From the NCBI GenBank assembly GCA_964036665.1, contig OZ038528.1, positions 3,726,501 to 3,790,500 of the forward strand: a stretch of DNA of 64,000 nucleotides, read 5' to 3'. Below are positions 36,301 through 44,744 of the stretch, one piece after another (positions within the stretch are counted from its first letter, which is position 1; each line of letters opens with the position of its first letter). Both the position numbers and the translations under genes were made by a program. The notes under the pieces were generated by a model. It did not search any database. It saw nothing but the letters and a program-made list of their open reading frames with translations, and was not told the origin of the DNA. The stretch comes from Gordius sp. MW1 (taxonomy: Eukaryota; Nematomorpha; Gordioida; Gordea; Gordiidae).

Positions 36301-37713
36301 AAGTGCTCTTTTACACTACTTTAGTAAAAAGGAAAAGCCTAATAAAAAAGATGGTAAATATGACTTAATTTGGAATAATTTTAATTATGTATGGTTATTT
36401 GTGTTTTTATTAAATAAGACATGAATATGTTTGTTTTTAATAGGTAAAGAAGGGACTGAATTAAAAAAAACTCTTGTTTTATCCCTTACTATGGGAAACT
36501 ATGGTAATTATTTTTAAGCATTATATATTTTAAATATATATAAGTTAAAGGCATATATTACTCTGCTTCCAAAAGCGAAATTCACATGAACTCTGAAAGA
36601 GACAAGAAAGATTTTGGTTTTAATATAGAAGTATTATATATATTTTCATGTTTTAGGTATGAAAATTGTAATTCTGCTGGAGGGGGAAAACTGTCTCTTT
36701 TTTTTCTTATGATAAAAATGGTAATTAAAATTATGCAAGTTGTTTTTATTTTATTAATATATATTGATAAAGATGAGTGTATTGGCAGCTTTACTAATTG
36801 CTCAGTCTCTGAAAGTGAAAAACATGGGCAAAATTAAAAACATAAACCATTATATAAATTTATGATTTCATGGACATCTAAACAAATGGCTAATTTTTGA
36901 TGAAGCCTTAGGTAGGGCTTTATGCTCTGTCTGTTCTCTTTACAACATATCCTTAAAAGAACACTTGCCCGTTAAAATATTACATCTATTTATTCAATGA
37001 TTATGCGTGTATGTATCTATTTATATATCACTTATGTCACCACTAAAAATCAGTAAATATTATACAAAATGGTTTAGCAATTAAAAAATTTTTTACCCCC
37101 CCCCCCCAGAAGTTGAAAATACTCCCCCCCCCCCGGAGCATTTTTCTGAAAGAAACCCTGGACCAGAGCAATGTATATATGACTTTAATAATTTAATTTA
37201 AGAGTTATAACAAACAAAAAACACCGATGTTATGGTTTAAGCTAACACACGTACTTAAATTGACAAGCATTATCTAGTAAAAGTTATTAGTAATGTATTA
37301 GTACATTGTTAAAAACTAGAGTTGTTCATTAAATTTAGACAATAGGTAATTTGAAAATATCATAAATATACCAAGGTTGTAGAAGCAACGCCGCACGTTG
37401 GCTGTATGTTGTATCCAAGAGTTATATTATATGTAGAACTAAGGTTTTGGTTAACCATTTCTATGCCATATATTAGGCTGAGGGCTTTAGTGATAAAATA
37501 ATAATTCAACTCCCTCGAACAAAATTGAGTCGGAGAACCAACAGGAAAATTGTAAATTTCAAATAAACCACCAATCATTAAATCGCCTTTTTTGATCAAA
37601 GAAGTTGTTGGAAAGGTATCCCAATCATGGTTATGAGAACGGTAGGAGTTCGCGACCATATGATGACAAAGTACGAGACAGAAAATGCAGTGAAATATCG
37701 TTTTTGTAAGCAT
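23911..37713 (-). CDS. Class C G-protein-coupled receptor (mGluR/CaSR-type), four exons
   Basis: Exons in transcript order: 37372-37713, 26301-26458, 24564-26115, 23911-24318. Introns of 10,913, 185 and 245 bp are GT-AG and phase-consistent, giving 819 residues. The order is: signal peptide (MLTKTIFHCIFCLVLCHHMV); GDLMIGGLFEIY and a Venus-flytrap ligand-binding domain (IIGAYSSAEASAVAPYY, NLFRFLPDQDSF); a nine-cysteine domain (about 492-550, CC-W-C-x2-C core); then seven TM segments ending shortly after TM7. The cysteine for the TM3-ECL2 bridge is present (VRCACAQ, IQKTCPM). The nine-cysteine domain separates it from GABA-B receptors. The mGluR glutamate-contact residues are not clearly kept, so the ligand is unknown. 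The start is the first ATG after an in-frame stop at 37801. Confidence 0.88.
24564..26115 (-). CDS. GPCR exon 3: VFT lobe 2, nine-cysteine domain, TM1-TM4
   Basis: A 1552-bp exon from YQNLFRFLPDQDSF to MLIFFAVQ. Nine cysteines fall between residues about 492 and 550. TM1 starts near ILPGFSVFVY, TM2 near LLLYYIFFGLLFGYVG, TM3 near FFILLSFTLIFSAIAEKLLL. Donor CAG|GTACGT, phase 0. Confidence 0.9.
26301..26458 (-). CDS. GPCR exon 2: Venus-flytrap core
   Basis: Too short for a 60-codon ORF search, but it encodes NLIAIIGAYSSAEASAVAPY and FFYLPVLTPKANSYVFRN, the conserved 'IIGpxSS...aVAp' segment of VFT lobe 1. The acceptor is ATATAG|ATGCAA and the donor CCAT|GTTAGT (phase 2), which joins exon 3 to give an isoleucine codon. 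Confidence 0.85.
26459..27030 (-). other. 5' part near exon 2 of GPCR intron 1, nothing recognised
   Basis: AT-rich intronic sequence with no repeat ends seen. Confidence 0.4.
27040..27364 (-). pseudogene. LINE C-terminal fragment, restriction-like endonuclease
   Basis: On the minus strand MRPDGSSLVPWENGLLLKWD (from 27364) keeps the RPDG...D endonuclease motif. It is followed in another frame by FLDSIFIPIVSSCSGSYGK, matching the copy at 4-384. At least one frameshift. It lies inside GPCR intron 1. Confidence 0.75.
27600..28970. other. Intronic stretch with a perfect 11-bp hairpin
   Basis: Part of GPCR intron 1. It is mostly featureless. A perfect inverted repeat at 28426-28454 (ATCGTGTTCCA, loop gcggcgg, TGGAACACGAT) stands out. 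An 'acgtgtat'-rich part at 28740-28850 resembles 15466-15530. Open frames at 27888-28100 and 28634-28858 have no support. Confidence 0.4.
29330..29440. mobile_element. Partial GGGCGTAGCC-type MITE
   Basis: 'ccatgggcgtagccaattct' at about 29323 marks a left end, with 'aaaggggggtgggaactgcc' inside. The right end is not clear. Confidence 0.4.
30235..32035 (+). mobile_element. Helentron-like composite element, copy 3 (boundaries set by the LTR)
   Basis: Inserted in the 5' LTR, so comparison with the intact 3' LTR fixes its ends. It begins at TTAATTGCTATGC (about 30235) and ends at the stem-loop GGGCC-GAA-GGCCC plus T run (32017-32035). Inside, in order: CCGTCCGTT repeats; a 'gttagaatcccgg' B-box-like site (30631, again 30920); the satellite array (30650-31640); 'ctaaccctaaccct' (about 31779); and the inverted subterminal motif (31909-31933). 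No clear target duplication beyond T/A-rich bases is seen, which fits a rolling-circle element. Confidence 0.75.
30650..31640 (+). repeat. Tandem array of ~125-bp hairpin units (about 8)
   Basis: Same satellite unit as at 3690-4965, with the CCAATGG / CCATTGG inverted pair. An extra block of the 'ttgctatgctatttaactag' leader is interposed at about 30855-30915, which shows that leader and array have been rearranged within the element. Confidence 0.85.
32097..32114 (+). other. Primer-binding site of the LTR element
   Basis: TGGTGACCCCAACGTGAT starts two bases past the 5' LTR end and begins with TGG, complementary to the CCA end of a tRNA. The tRNA species is not determined. Confidence 0.8.
32552..32564 (+). 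other. Polypurine tract of the LTR element
   Basis: 'taagaaggggagt' immediately upstream of the 3' LTR start at 32569, as expected for plus-strand priming. Confidence 0.65.
32569..32814 (+). repeat. 3' LTR
   Basis: Starts TGTAGGG and ends CCTACA. It matches the split 5' LTR over its full length, with a few differences such as gaatatattatgtta against gactatattatatta. 'aataaag' near 32769 could be its polyadenylation signal. Confidence 0.9.
33720..34070 (-). pseudogene. LINE C-terminal fragment, restriction-like endonuclease
   Basis: On the minus strand LTWDFTTVDIFAPS and AENRKTAKYSSLADTIFIPL match residues 18-70 of the 4-384 copy. YFYIRQKHNGNR then ends the frame. The RPDG part is lost. Inside GPCR intron 1. 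Confidence 0.7.
34247..35312 (+). mobile_element. Decayed hAT transposon with C-terminal dimerisation remnant
   Basis: Ends TAGTGTTGTAAATGAACGCG and inverted TGTTTACAGCACTA, with subterminal 'gaacgcgttc' repeats at both ends. The flanking 8-mers are ATTATAAG (34239-34246) and ATTATAAC (35313-35320). Inside, about 34925-34985 encodes DNTQIPSSAPVERVFSKLM, the SERVFS-type C-terminal signature of hAT transposases. Only a short part of the transposase remains. Confidence 0.85.
35881..37160 (+). mobile_element. hAT element with perfect 8-bp target duplication GACCAGAG
   Basis: Left end CAGGGTTTTTTTCAGGGGGG, right end inverted TTTCTGAAAGAAACCCTG, target duplication GACCAGAG (35873-35880, 37161-37168). 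An ATG at about 36284 starts MSCKYKSALLHYFSKKEKP and then a GT splice-like site, resembling the N terminus of hAT or zinc-finger-MYM-like transposon proteins. The remaining interior has no intact transposase. It sits 211 bp from GPCR exon 1, inside intron 1. Confidence 0.85.
37372..37713 (-). CDS. GPCR exon 1: signal peptide and start of Venus-flytrap lobe 1
   Basis: Encodes residues 1-114, with a hydrophobic N terminus, GDLMIGGLFEIYNFP (family signature GD-x-x-x-GGLF) and the cysteine of the first VFT disulfide loop (FCSREL). The donor is TTG|GTATAT in phase 0. The frame open upstream has only TTG before this ATG. Confidence 0.85.
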
Positions 37714-38310
37714 CAATAATGGAAATAGGTTCAAGTATGATAAGAAATGGTAGATATTATTATATAAATCGATCGTTAAGCCAATATATGAATTAATGAA
37801 TTAGATGAAACGGGATATGTGAAGCTAATATAAAATGAATAATTAGTATCGAACGGATTCCCATTTAAAATGAATCCAACATAATAGACTAACATGCTAC
37901 CTGCGAAAATCAATTCTTTTATATATATTTTGCCAATTGGTTTTATCTTTCCATGACCCTCTTTAAATTTAAAATTCTATTGTAAGATCCAATGATAAAT
38001 TCAATTATCGAAGGCTCTGTTAATAATTTATGAAAGTAATAATTAATCAGGCGACTGTGTCTGAGCCATTTAGTTAAACCTCTCACACAGAGAGGATGCA
38101 TTCGGTATTGAATTAATATTTTAGTGCAAAATCGATATGTGATTATTGCATCCAATCAAAGTAAAGGATTTATGACAATGGATTTTTCCAGAATTCCATT
38201 TTGATATTTGTAAAAGATCGACCAAAGCAAATTTATATTTAAAGCGGAACTATGGGGCAGAGCAAACGCCAAGATATCAGATCCTTCACTTAAATTTTTT
38301 TACTCCAATT
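37714..38310. other. Upstream region of the GPCR gene
   Basis: 5' flank of the class C GPCR (minus strand). I cannot identify a promoter. An open frame at 37943-38155 (minus) has no recognisable similarity. Confidence 0.3.
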
Positions 38311-38365
38311 AAAAATTCATTTCTATGCAATTTATGGGCTCGCCCTTCGCTTGGAAAAATATCCA
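38310..38365 (+). repeat. Composite-element 5' end fragment
   Basis: 'ctatgcaatttatgggctcgccc' without a following array, a truncated left end. Confidence 0.5.
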
Positions 38366-39140
38366 TCTTGTTATCTTTTAAATAAAAATCCTCATAAAAT
38401 TTATATAAGGGAAGCCCCATCGTATAAAATTAAGGCCTCCACTTGCCATTAAGCAAAATTGTTGCAATTTCGATAGATTAATGAATATAACATTCTCCGA
38501 ATATTTAGCTTTTTCATAAAAATATCCTTTCTTAATCCTTTTGAAAGGTGATAATAGATAATTTTGAGGAAAAAATGATAATGGCCAATTAAATCGTCAA
38601 TAATACTATAGGTGGTGAATGAAATAAGGCTTAAAATGAATAATGTTTTTTTAATTATTTAGCACCTGGATATTATTCATAAAAAATATTTAGGTTTAAT
38701 AAAAGATTTGAAGTGTATATTATATTAGTATAATACTTTAATTATTCCCATCTTAACATGCGCATACTCAAGGGTGGGGCGGAAAGTCTCCCATAGCTAA
38801 AATCAGAAAAACTTTGTTTAATAAATTATTTAATGAATTAAGAGTATCTATAGTTGCATAAAAGACTCAGATACTTATAAATAATTTAAAAAGCCCCCCA
38901 GAACAAAATTTTTCCTCTCCCCCAAGGGAAAAACTCTGGCCCCTTTGGTCCCCAAGCAATTATATAATATATTGTAATGTAATTAAATAATTAATTTTTT
39001 TAGTTTTTAAAAATGAAAATCTTTTAATTGAATTAGGTGATTTATTTATATTACAATTCCAATGAAAAAAGGATGACAATTGAAACTTAATTTTTTAAAA
39101 AGCTCCAAACGACCGCTTAAATATAATATTTATATGTTAT
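38366..39140. other. AT-rich spacer, nothing firm
   Basis: Possible decayed MITE near 38765-38950 ('gggtggggcggaaagtct' ... 'gggaaaaactctggcccctt'). No genes seen. Confidence 0.3.
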
Positions 39141-39552
39141 AATAATTGCTATGCAATTTATGGGCTCACTTTCCATTTTGTATGTCACGCTGTTCGTGTC
39201 ACGCTGTTCGTGTGCACCGAGTGTGCACCGAATGTCTTGTTTTGCTTACTTTTAATTTTTGTTAATTAATTGCTATTTAACTAGTTTTTGGGTTCGAATC
39301 TCGGGTTTTTTTTGACTCTTATGATTGTTCTTGTTACTACCATTGATAATAAGACTTTTTGGCCGTCCGTTGGATGCTGACCGATGAAAAAAATGACCAA
39401 TGGCCAAAATGTGAATCCAAGTTTTTTTTAGTTTTTTTTGACTATTATGATTGTTCCTGTTACTACCATTGCTATTTTGACTTTTTGGCCGTCTGCTGGC
39501 TGCTGACCGATGGGAAAAAATGACCACTGGCCAAAATGTGAATCGAAATTAT

Positions 39553-39690
39553 TTTTTTCGTTTTTTGGTAATATTGACAATTACCCTATGCCCTTCCCTA
39601 GCAGAGCCTATGCCTTTACAGATATGGGGCCCTGTGCCCCCCCCTACTAAAGCCTATCCTCTCTTGATGTGGGTTCGAATCCCGGAGAGG
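39553..39690 (+). repeat. tRNA-like (SINE-type) module with B box
   Basis: 'accctatgcccttccctagcagagcctatg' precedes 'gtgggttcgaatcccggag' and a T run. GGTTCGAATCC is the canonical B box. 'tagcagagcc' is a weak A-box match about 70 bp upstream. Inverted relatives lie at 47216-47325 and 47740-47870. It is not a functional tRNA: no acceptor or anticodon stems can be folded by eye. Confidence 0.55.
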
Positions 39691-40120
39691 CAAAATTTTT
39701 TTTTAATTTTTTGTTTTAAATTAATATATTGTTCTTGTTACTACCATTGATAATATGGCTTTTTGGCCGTCCGTTGGCTGCTGACCAATAGAAAAAAATG
39801 ACCATTGGCCAAAATGTGATTCGAATTTTTTTTTCTCGTTTTTTTTCACTATTATGAATTTATATCCACTTTTACCGTGTCCTGGCTGCTGACCAATGAA
39901 AAAAATGACCATGAGCCAAAATGTGAATCAAAAAATTTTTTTTCGTTTTTTTTTGACTCTTATGAATTTATATCCACTTTTACCGTGTCCTAGCTGCTGA
40001 CCAATGAAAAAAAATGACCATTGGCCAAAATGTGGTTGAAAAGTTTTAATTCAGCACCTTTAAATTTTTTGAGATATCCTTACAATACCTGTGTCATTTT
40101 TAGGTGTACGGTCATAACAG

Positions 40121-40203
40121 GCAATAGCGGAGCTATTGCATGTCGCTGCTCATTGTGACATTTTGTCATGCGCTGTCGTAACAGGCAATAGCGGAGCTAT
40201 TGC
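40121..40203. repeat. Two GNA-triloop hairpins, 64 bp apart
   Basis: GCAATAGC-GGA-GCTATTGC occurs at 40121-40139 and 40185-40203, each with a perfect 8-bp stem, within a duplicated 'gtcataacaggcaatag...gcatgtcgctgct' block. The same hairpin, on the other strand, recurs at 56946, 57166 and 57375. Confidence 0.9.
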
Positions 40204-40210
40204 ATGTCGC

Positions 40211-41380
40211 TGCTTGTTACGTCGCAAGTCCATTATTATTATTCAATTAAATTTCATTATTCTCCATTATGTATATTTGTAACTTTTTATGTTTGTTATT
40301 AAGTTTTATTAATTATATTGTCTGGGTTTCTAAATTTTTAATTGATTTTACCAAGTAAGTTTTAATTGTTTTTATTATATTAATTGCTATGCAATAATTC
40401 CTTAATAATATTAATTGTTATGCACAAATCTGAATTTTATTATCCAATTCACCATCTACAGTAAACAAAAATAAGTTTTAATTCATATTCATTGCTATTT
40501 TCATTTATTAGTTTAGCTATCAATTTTAGTATTTTTCATCTGTAATCATCAGAAAGGCATATCATATTATTTTTTCTGTTTACATATTAACAAAAAGTTA
40601 GTTTTTTAATTTTATTTTAATTACTATATACTATTATTAATTGTTATGCAGCCTATATTATAATATGCTTATTAATTTTGCTAGGTAATTTGGTTTTTGA
40701 CGCTAAGATCATCCAATCAATAAACCCTTTCTACGCAAGTGACAAGACACATTTTGCACAGATGCAAATAAAACGAATACACGTTAAAATATAGTTCTGT
40801 CTTAATACGCACTGCACTGCATTTTATGGGTTTCAATTATGGCATTTGGTAACCTTGAGGTTTCCTAAACCTTTTGAGTGCAATGTCTTAAACCTTAACC
40901 AATTCAGTGAAATGAAGCATAGTTAAGCTAAATAATATTATAACAAATTTATTCGTTTTTTAAAAAATAAACAAATAAACGACATTTTAAAATCAATTTT
41001 TTGGTAAAAAATACATTTAGACAAGCTATTTTGTTTTAAACAGATATTATATCAATGAAAAGTTATCATAATTAAAAACATTAAATAAAACATAAAGTCA
41101 AAGACGTCTAATTTTTTGATTGCCTTAATAATATTTTAATGTTTTCATATTTTATTTTACAAAACAATCCCTTGTTACATAGCCAGCTTCTGCCAAATTT
41201 AAAAATACTATTCTTTCTTCAAATTTTTATCACATGCAAAACATACGTTACAAAACGGCGAGTAAAATTGAGGTTTTAAATTTAAATGAATTTTCATTTA
41301 TTTTTTTTTGCCAAAAAAGTAGTTTTATGTTGTGTAACTAGCATGGGAGTAGCCAAGGGGAAACACTAGCAATTATCCTA
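40211..41380. other. AT-rich spacer with weak 'attgctatgca' traces
   Basis: Short 'ttgctatgcaataa' and 'attgttatgca' pieces at about 40383, 40410 and 40642 echo the composite-element leader. No genes. Confidence 0.35.
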
Positions 41381-41382
41381 CC

Positions 41383-41640
41383 CTCTATGGGCATTCTCGC
41401 CCTTTCCCACCTTTCTCGCCCATAAATTGCATTGCAAATATGCTACATTTATACGGAGTATAGATGATTTGTCCCCCCTTCTCTTCTCCCCCTTCCCCGG
41501 GGGTCTGGGGGCGGAGCCCCCAGGAGATAGGGATTTGGGGGCAGAGCCTCTAACGGGGGACTGGGGGCGGAGCCCCCAGCATGGAGTTTGGGGGCGAAGC
41601 TCCCAAGGGGGTCTGGAGGCGAAGCCCCTAGTTACGCTAT
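41383..41640 (+). repeat. Composite-element 3' end with a hairpin array
   Basis: The 3' region (inverted motif 'gcccataaattgcattgcaaata', then the C/T tract) leads into about five hairpins. Two are perfect 8-bp stems, CTGGGGGC-GGA-GCCCCCAG at 41505-41523 and 41561-41579. The others (GAA or AGA loops) are imperfect. This array takes the place of the single terminal stem-loop of copies 1-3. Glycine/proline-rich open frames across it are not genes. Confidence 0.75.
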
Positions 41641-41759
41641 TATTATAGGGGAGGCTAATCTAATAATTAAATAAGTATGAATTTTGACATGATTAATGTA
41701 TATTGTTTATTCAATAAAAAAATACAATCGAATATAAAAAGATGCAAAATATAGGTTTT

Positions 41760-41895
41760 TGTTCCAGGGCCTGGGGTTGTAAAAGTTTGCGGGCCGGGTT
41801 TATCATTTATTAATTTAGCAGCCCCACACCCGGCCCAGGGTTTATATATTTGTGACAGGCGGGCTTATTGACCTAAAGAGGCCCGTTGCAGGATT
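41760..41895. mobile_element. Solo GC-rich hAT-like element
   Basis: 'ccagggcctggggttgtaaa' to 'gacctaaagaggcccgttgcagg', with 'gggccggg' and 'acccggccc' inside. The right end resembles 33315-33340 (gactgacctaaacacttgcagg). It looks like an unfilled relative of the 28984-33344 shell. Confidence 0.5.
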
Positions 41896-41919
41896 CTTAT
41901 TTGGCATAATCACGTCTAA

Positions 41920-42189
41920 GGGCCCGTCTTAATATACGATTCAACTTCATGGCGCCATATTTTTGTTTGTCTAAATATGCGATATAGATGTAGTGGAATC
42001 AACAATTTTAGTTTAATTACCATATGAATATGCATTAACAAGCGTAATTAAAGGATAAATATTTATTTTACGAGCAAAAACACAAAAACAGAACAAAAAT
42101 AAAGTGATGCTCGTATTAAGACGCGGCTATGTTTTAACATGCATTCGCTTTATGAATCTAGATTCAAAATCGCGTATTAAGACGCACCC
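41920..42189. mobile_element. PIF/Harbinger-type MITE, copy 1
   Basis: GGGCCCGTCTTAATA ... TATTAAGACGCACCC, 270 bp, with the 3-bp target duplication TAA (41917-41919, 42190-42192). The TWA duplication and terminal GGG are typical of PIF/Harbinger MITEs. Relatives at 50913, 52170 and 60285. Confidence 0.8.
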
Positions 42190-42192
42190 TAA

Positions 42193-43385
42193 ATCGAAGG
42201 TAAACGAAAGAGGGAAGATCTAATATTTTGGATAATATTGATATGGACTTAAAAAGATGTGAGTTCTTATGAATTTTGAAAAAGACATTACACAAAGGAA
42301 TAGCTGATTATTATTAAATTTGACAAAATGGATTGGAATCGCCAATGACCCCTCCCCACTGGGGTCAAATTTAAGTTCGGCCTCCCTAAGGGAAAAATGC
42401 TAGCCAAGCCACTGTTTTCAATATACTTATACTTTTCTTTATAAAGTAAATTTTTCACAAAAGATATTTAACAATTAATATCCTTTTTCCATTCACTTGT
42501 TGATTTGCGGAAAAGCATTAATTGAGCATCTTCCCCACAAAATTACCTGGCCCTTCGACACTTAATAGGTAACATTTTTATTAAAAGAATATTTGTCTTC
42601 GGGCAATTTGAATACTTATCCTTTCACATCTTGATATTTTTTTTAGTTTTACCTCCTTACTATGCAAGCATTTGCAGAAAAACAGGTAGTTCGACTAGCA
42701 ATGCAATTTAAATGAAATTTAAGCTAATATGATTTATATGCAAAACCTCGATTTGCCAAGAGGCAAAATTTTTGTATTAATATTACAACAAAATCCATTG
42801 AGGTTTAGTTAAATTAAGATTATCTCCTTAATCGAAACCTTCCCTTTACAAGTTGATGAACGCTTTTCGATAAGTAACAAGTTTGAACTAACTTGAAATA
42901 TTGTTTCCGCTTGATAGGTCAATTTTATTGCTAGAAACTCAGGAAATTTTTTTGGCTGGTTTCTGAAGTTATTTATATGGCAAAAACAGCAACTAAAATA
43001 AGATTGTTTAGGGTATATAGCTTTGTCCCAACTTAAGAGGCCTATCGTCCCAAAAATGCTCTCGACACCCTAACAGCTTACAAAATGTTATTATAATCAG
43101 TGCCTAATATAATACACTTTTTTTTATCGACAGAACCACATGCACCACTGAATAAAATTTTCTATAATCCACTTGTGGCATCTTGATAATTTAGAACCCC
43201 CTTATTTTTTCTCCACTACAAGTTTTGAGACTTATGAGTCCGTCCTCATATGGTTTAAAAAACTAAAACAGTCCACTTATGACATCTTAACGATTAGTGT
43301 CCTTCTTTTTTCTCTCTATTATCAGTTTGGTCAAGCCTTTATATTTCATACGAGTTTTAAACACGGTTTTCATGAAATATTAATA
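42193..43385. other. AT-rich spacer, nothing recognised
   Basis: No coding region or element ends I can support, apart from a possible decayed MITE end near 42345-42410. Confidence 0.4.
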
Positions 43386-43393
43386 ATAAAACT

Positions 43394-43550
43394 CATGGGC
43401 GTAGCCAAGGGGGGGGGGGCAGGGAGGGGTGGCTGCGCCTAAAAACTTGTTAAAACTAATTAAAATTATGGCTAAAATTCTAAAAAATGATCAATTTGCC
43501 CCTCCCTAAATTATTATTACCCCCCTCTAATTCCAATGCTGGCTATCATG
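43394..43550. mobile_element. GGGCGTAGCC-type MITE with perfect 8-bp target duplication
   Basis: CATGGGCGTAGCCAAGGG to GGCTATCATG, 157 bp, flanked by ATAAAACT (43386-43393, 43551-43558). The 8-bp duplication assigns this MITE family to hAT-like transposons. Confidence 0.85.
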
Positions 43551-43558
43551 ATAAAACT

Positions 43559-44285
43559 ATATTTAGCAACATCTTTGCTTGAATAACTTTTTAATAGTAA
43601 AACGTGTCTTTGTTTTATCAAGATGAAGATAAAATTTTAATATAATTTATATATTAGTTTAAAGCTCTGTGGAAAACGTACCAAATATTTTGTTTCTTGA
43701 TGATATTTAGACTCTCGCAATACAGTTAATTTTTCTCCAAACTGCCTATTTGTTATTAATAAAACAGCAGGTTTTCAAATGAATTTAGGTTAAAGGTATA
43801 GCGCCCGTAATTTTTCAGATAAATGACCCGCATCCCAACACGGTAAATACGTGCCAAGTTGGTTGAGAATTTTATTATCAAACGTTTAATTTTGATACAT
43901 AGGTGTGGAAAAAGTCTTTAATAAAAAATCAATTGGATAGCGGTCGTATAAACACCATCAAGGTCGATAATCTTACCCCAATCCCCCAGGTGGGTTGTGA
44001 AACATCTTATTTAATTTTGAAATTATATTTTTAATTGCCAAATAAATTTATTCATTCTATAAATTCAGGAAACCATAACCTACTAACTTATCTTTTTGTT
44101 CATTAAAAAATCCATATTCTGATCACGAGCAATCATTTGACCTCCAATAGTTCATTTAACTTATGCTTTGCCCTGCTCTATTTAAATTATTATGCTTAAC
44201 TTTTATATATTTGTTTTGTAGAAGATAAATAATGCGAATATGATGACAGAGAAACTAGCGAAGACAGATATTTTCAAGATTTCAC
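43559..44285. other. AT-rich spacer, nothing recognised
   Basis: No supported feature. Confidence 0.4.
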
Positions 44286-44487
44286 CCGGGGTAAAGAACT
44301 GCAAAGTCATTTTTTTCAACCCGAACCCGAAAGCATTTTATTTCAACCCGAACCCGACCCTAAAGCCTTTTAAAATTTTTAACCCGAACCAGACCCAAAA
44401 GCATTTTAAAATTTTCAACCCGAACCCGACCCGAAAGTGTTTCAAATTTTGGTGTCCAACGCGAGAGTAAGAAAAATTGCGGTGTGC

Positions 44488-44649
44488 ATGGGCGTAGCCA
44501 GGGGGTAGCAGAAAGAGGCGGCTGCCCCCCTCTAAATTTAAAAAAATCTTAGATATTTTATCAAATTATGGCTAAAATTAAAAAATGGTCATTTTGCCCC
44601 TCCCTTAATCATTATTGCCCCATTTCAATTTCGTGGCTACTCCCATGAG
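44488..44649. mobile_element. GGGCGTAGCC-type MITE
   Basis: CATGGGCGTAGCCAGGGG to GTGGCTACTCCCATG, about 160 bp, with the family core. Confidence 0.7.
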
Positions 44650-44744
44650 GGTGTTTAAAATTTAATCAACAAATTAAAGTGGGATTTATGAAACTAATTG
44701 ATTTCACAGATTTTGATGACTAAATTTATTTTCATGATTTATTA

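Larger units (their letters stand above)
39143..40210 (+). mobile_element. Helentron-like composite element, copy 4
   Basis: The 5' motif TTGCTATGCAATTTATGGGC (39147) is followed by 'cacgctgttcgtg' microsatellite. 'tagtttttgggttcgaatctcgg' (39282) holds a perfect pol III B-box core. The satellite array (39310-40040) is interrupted by a tRNA-like module (39553-39690). The usual 3' part is absent. Instead the copy ends in two hairpins GCAATAGC-GGA-GCTATTGC at 40121-40139 and 40185-40203. Confidence 0.6.

Noticed and set aside
37943-38155. Additional upstream exon of the GPCR
   Set aside because: Exon 1 already supplies a signal peptide and a start after an in-frame stop; this frame has no class C receptor features.
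44240-44470. Asn-Pro repeat protein (FNPNPT)
   Set aside because: Translation of 'aacccgaacccgac' repeats belonging to a transposon arm.
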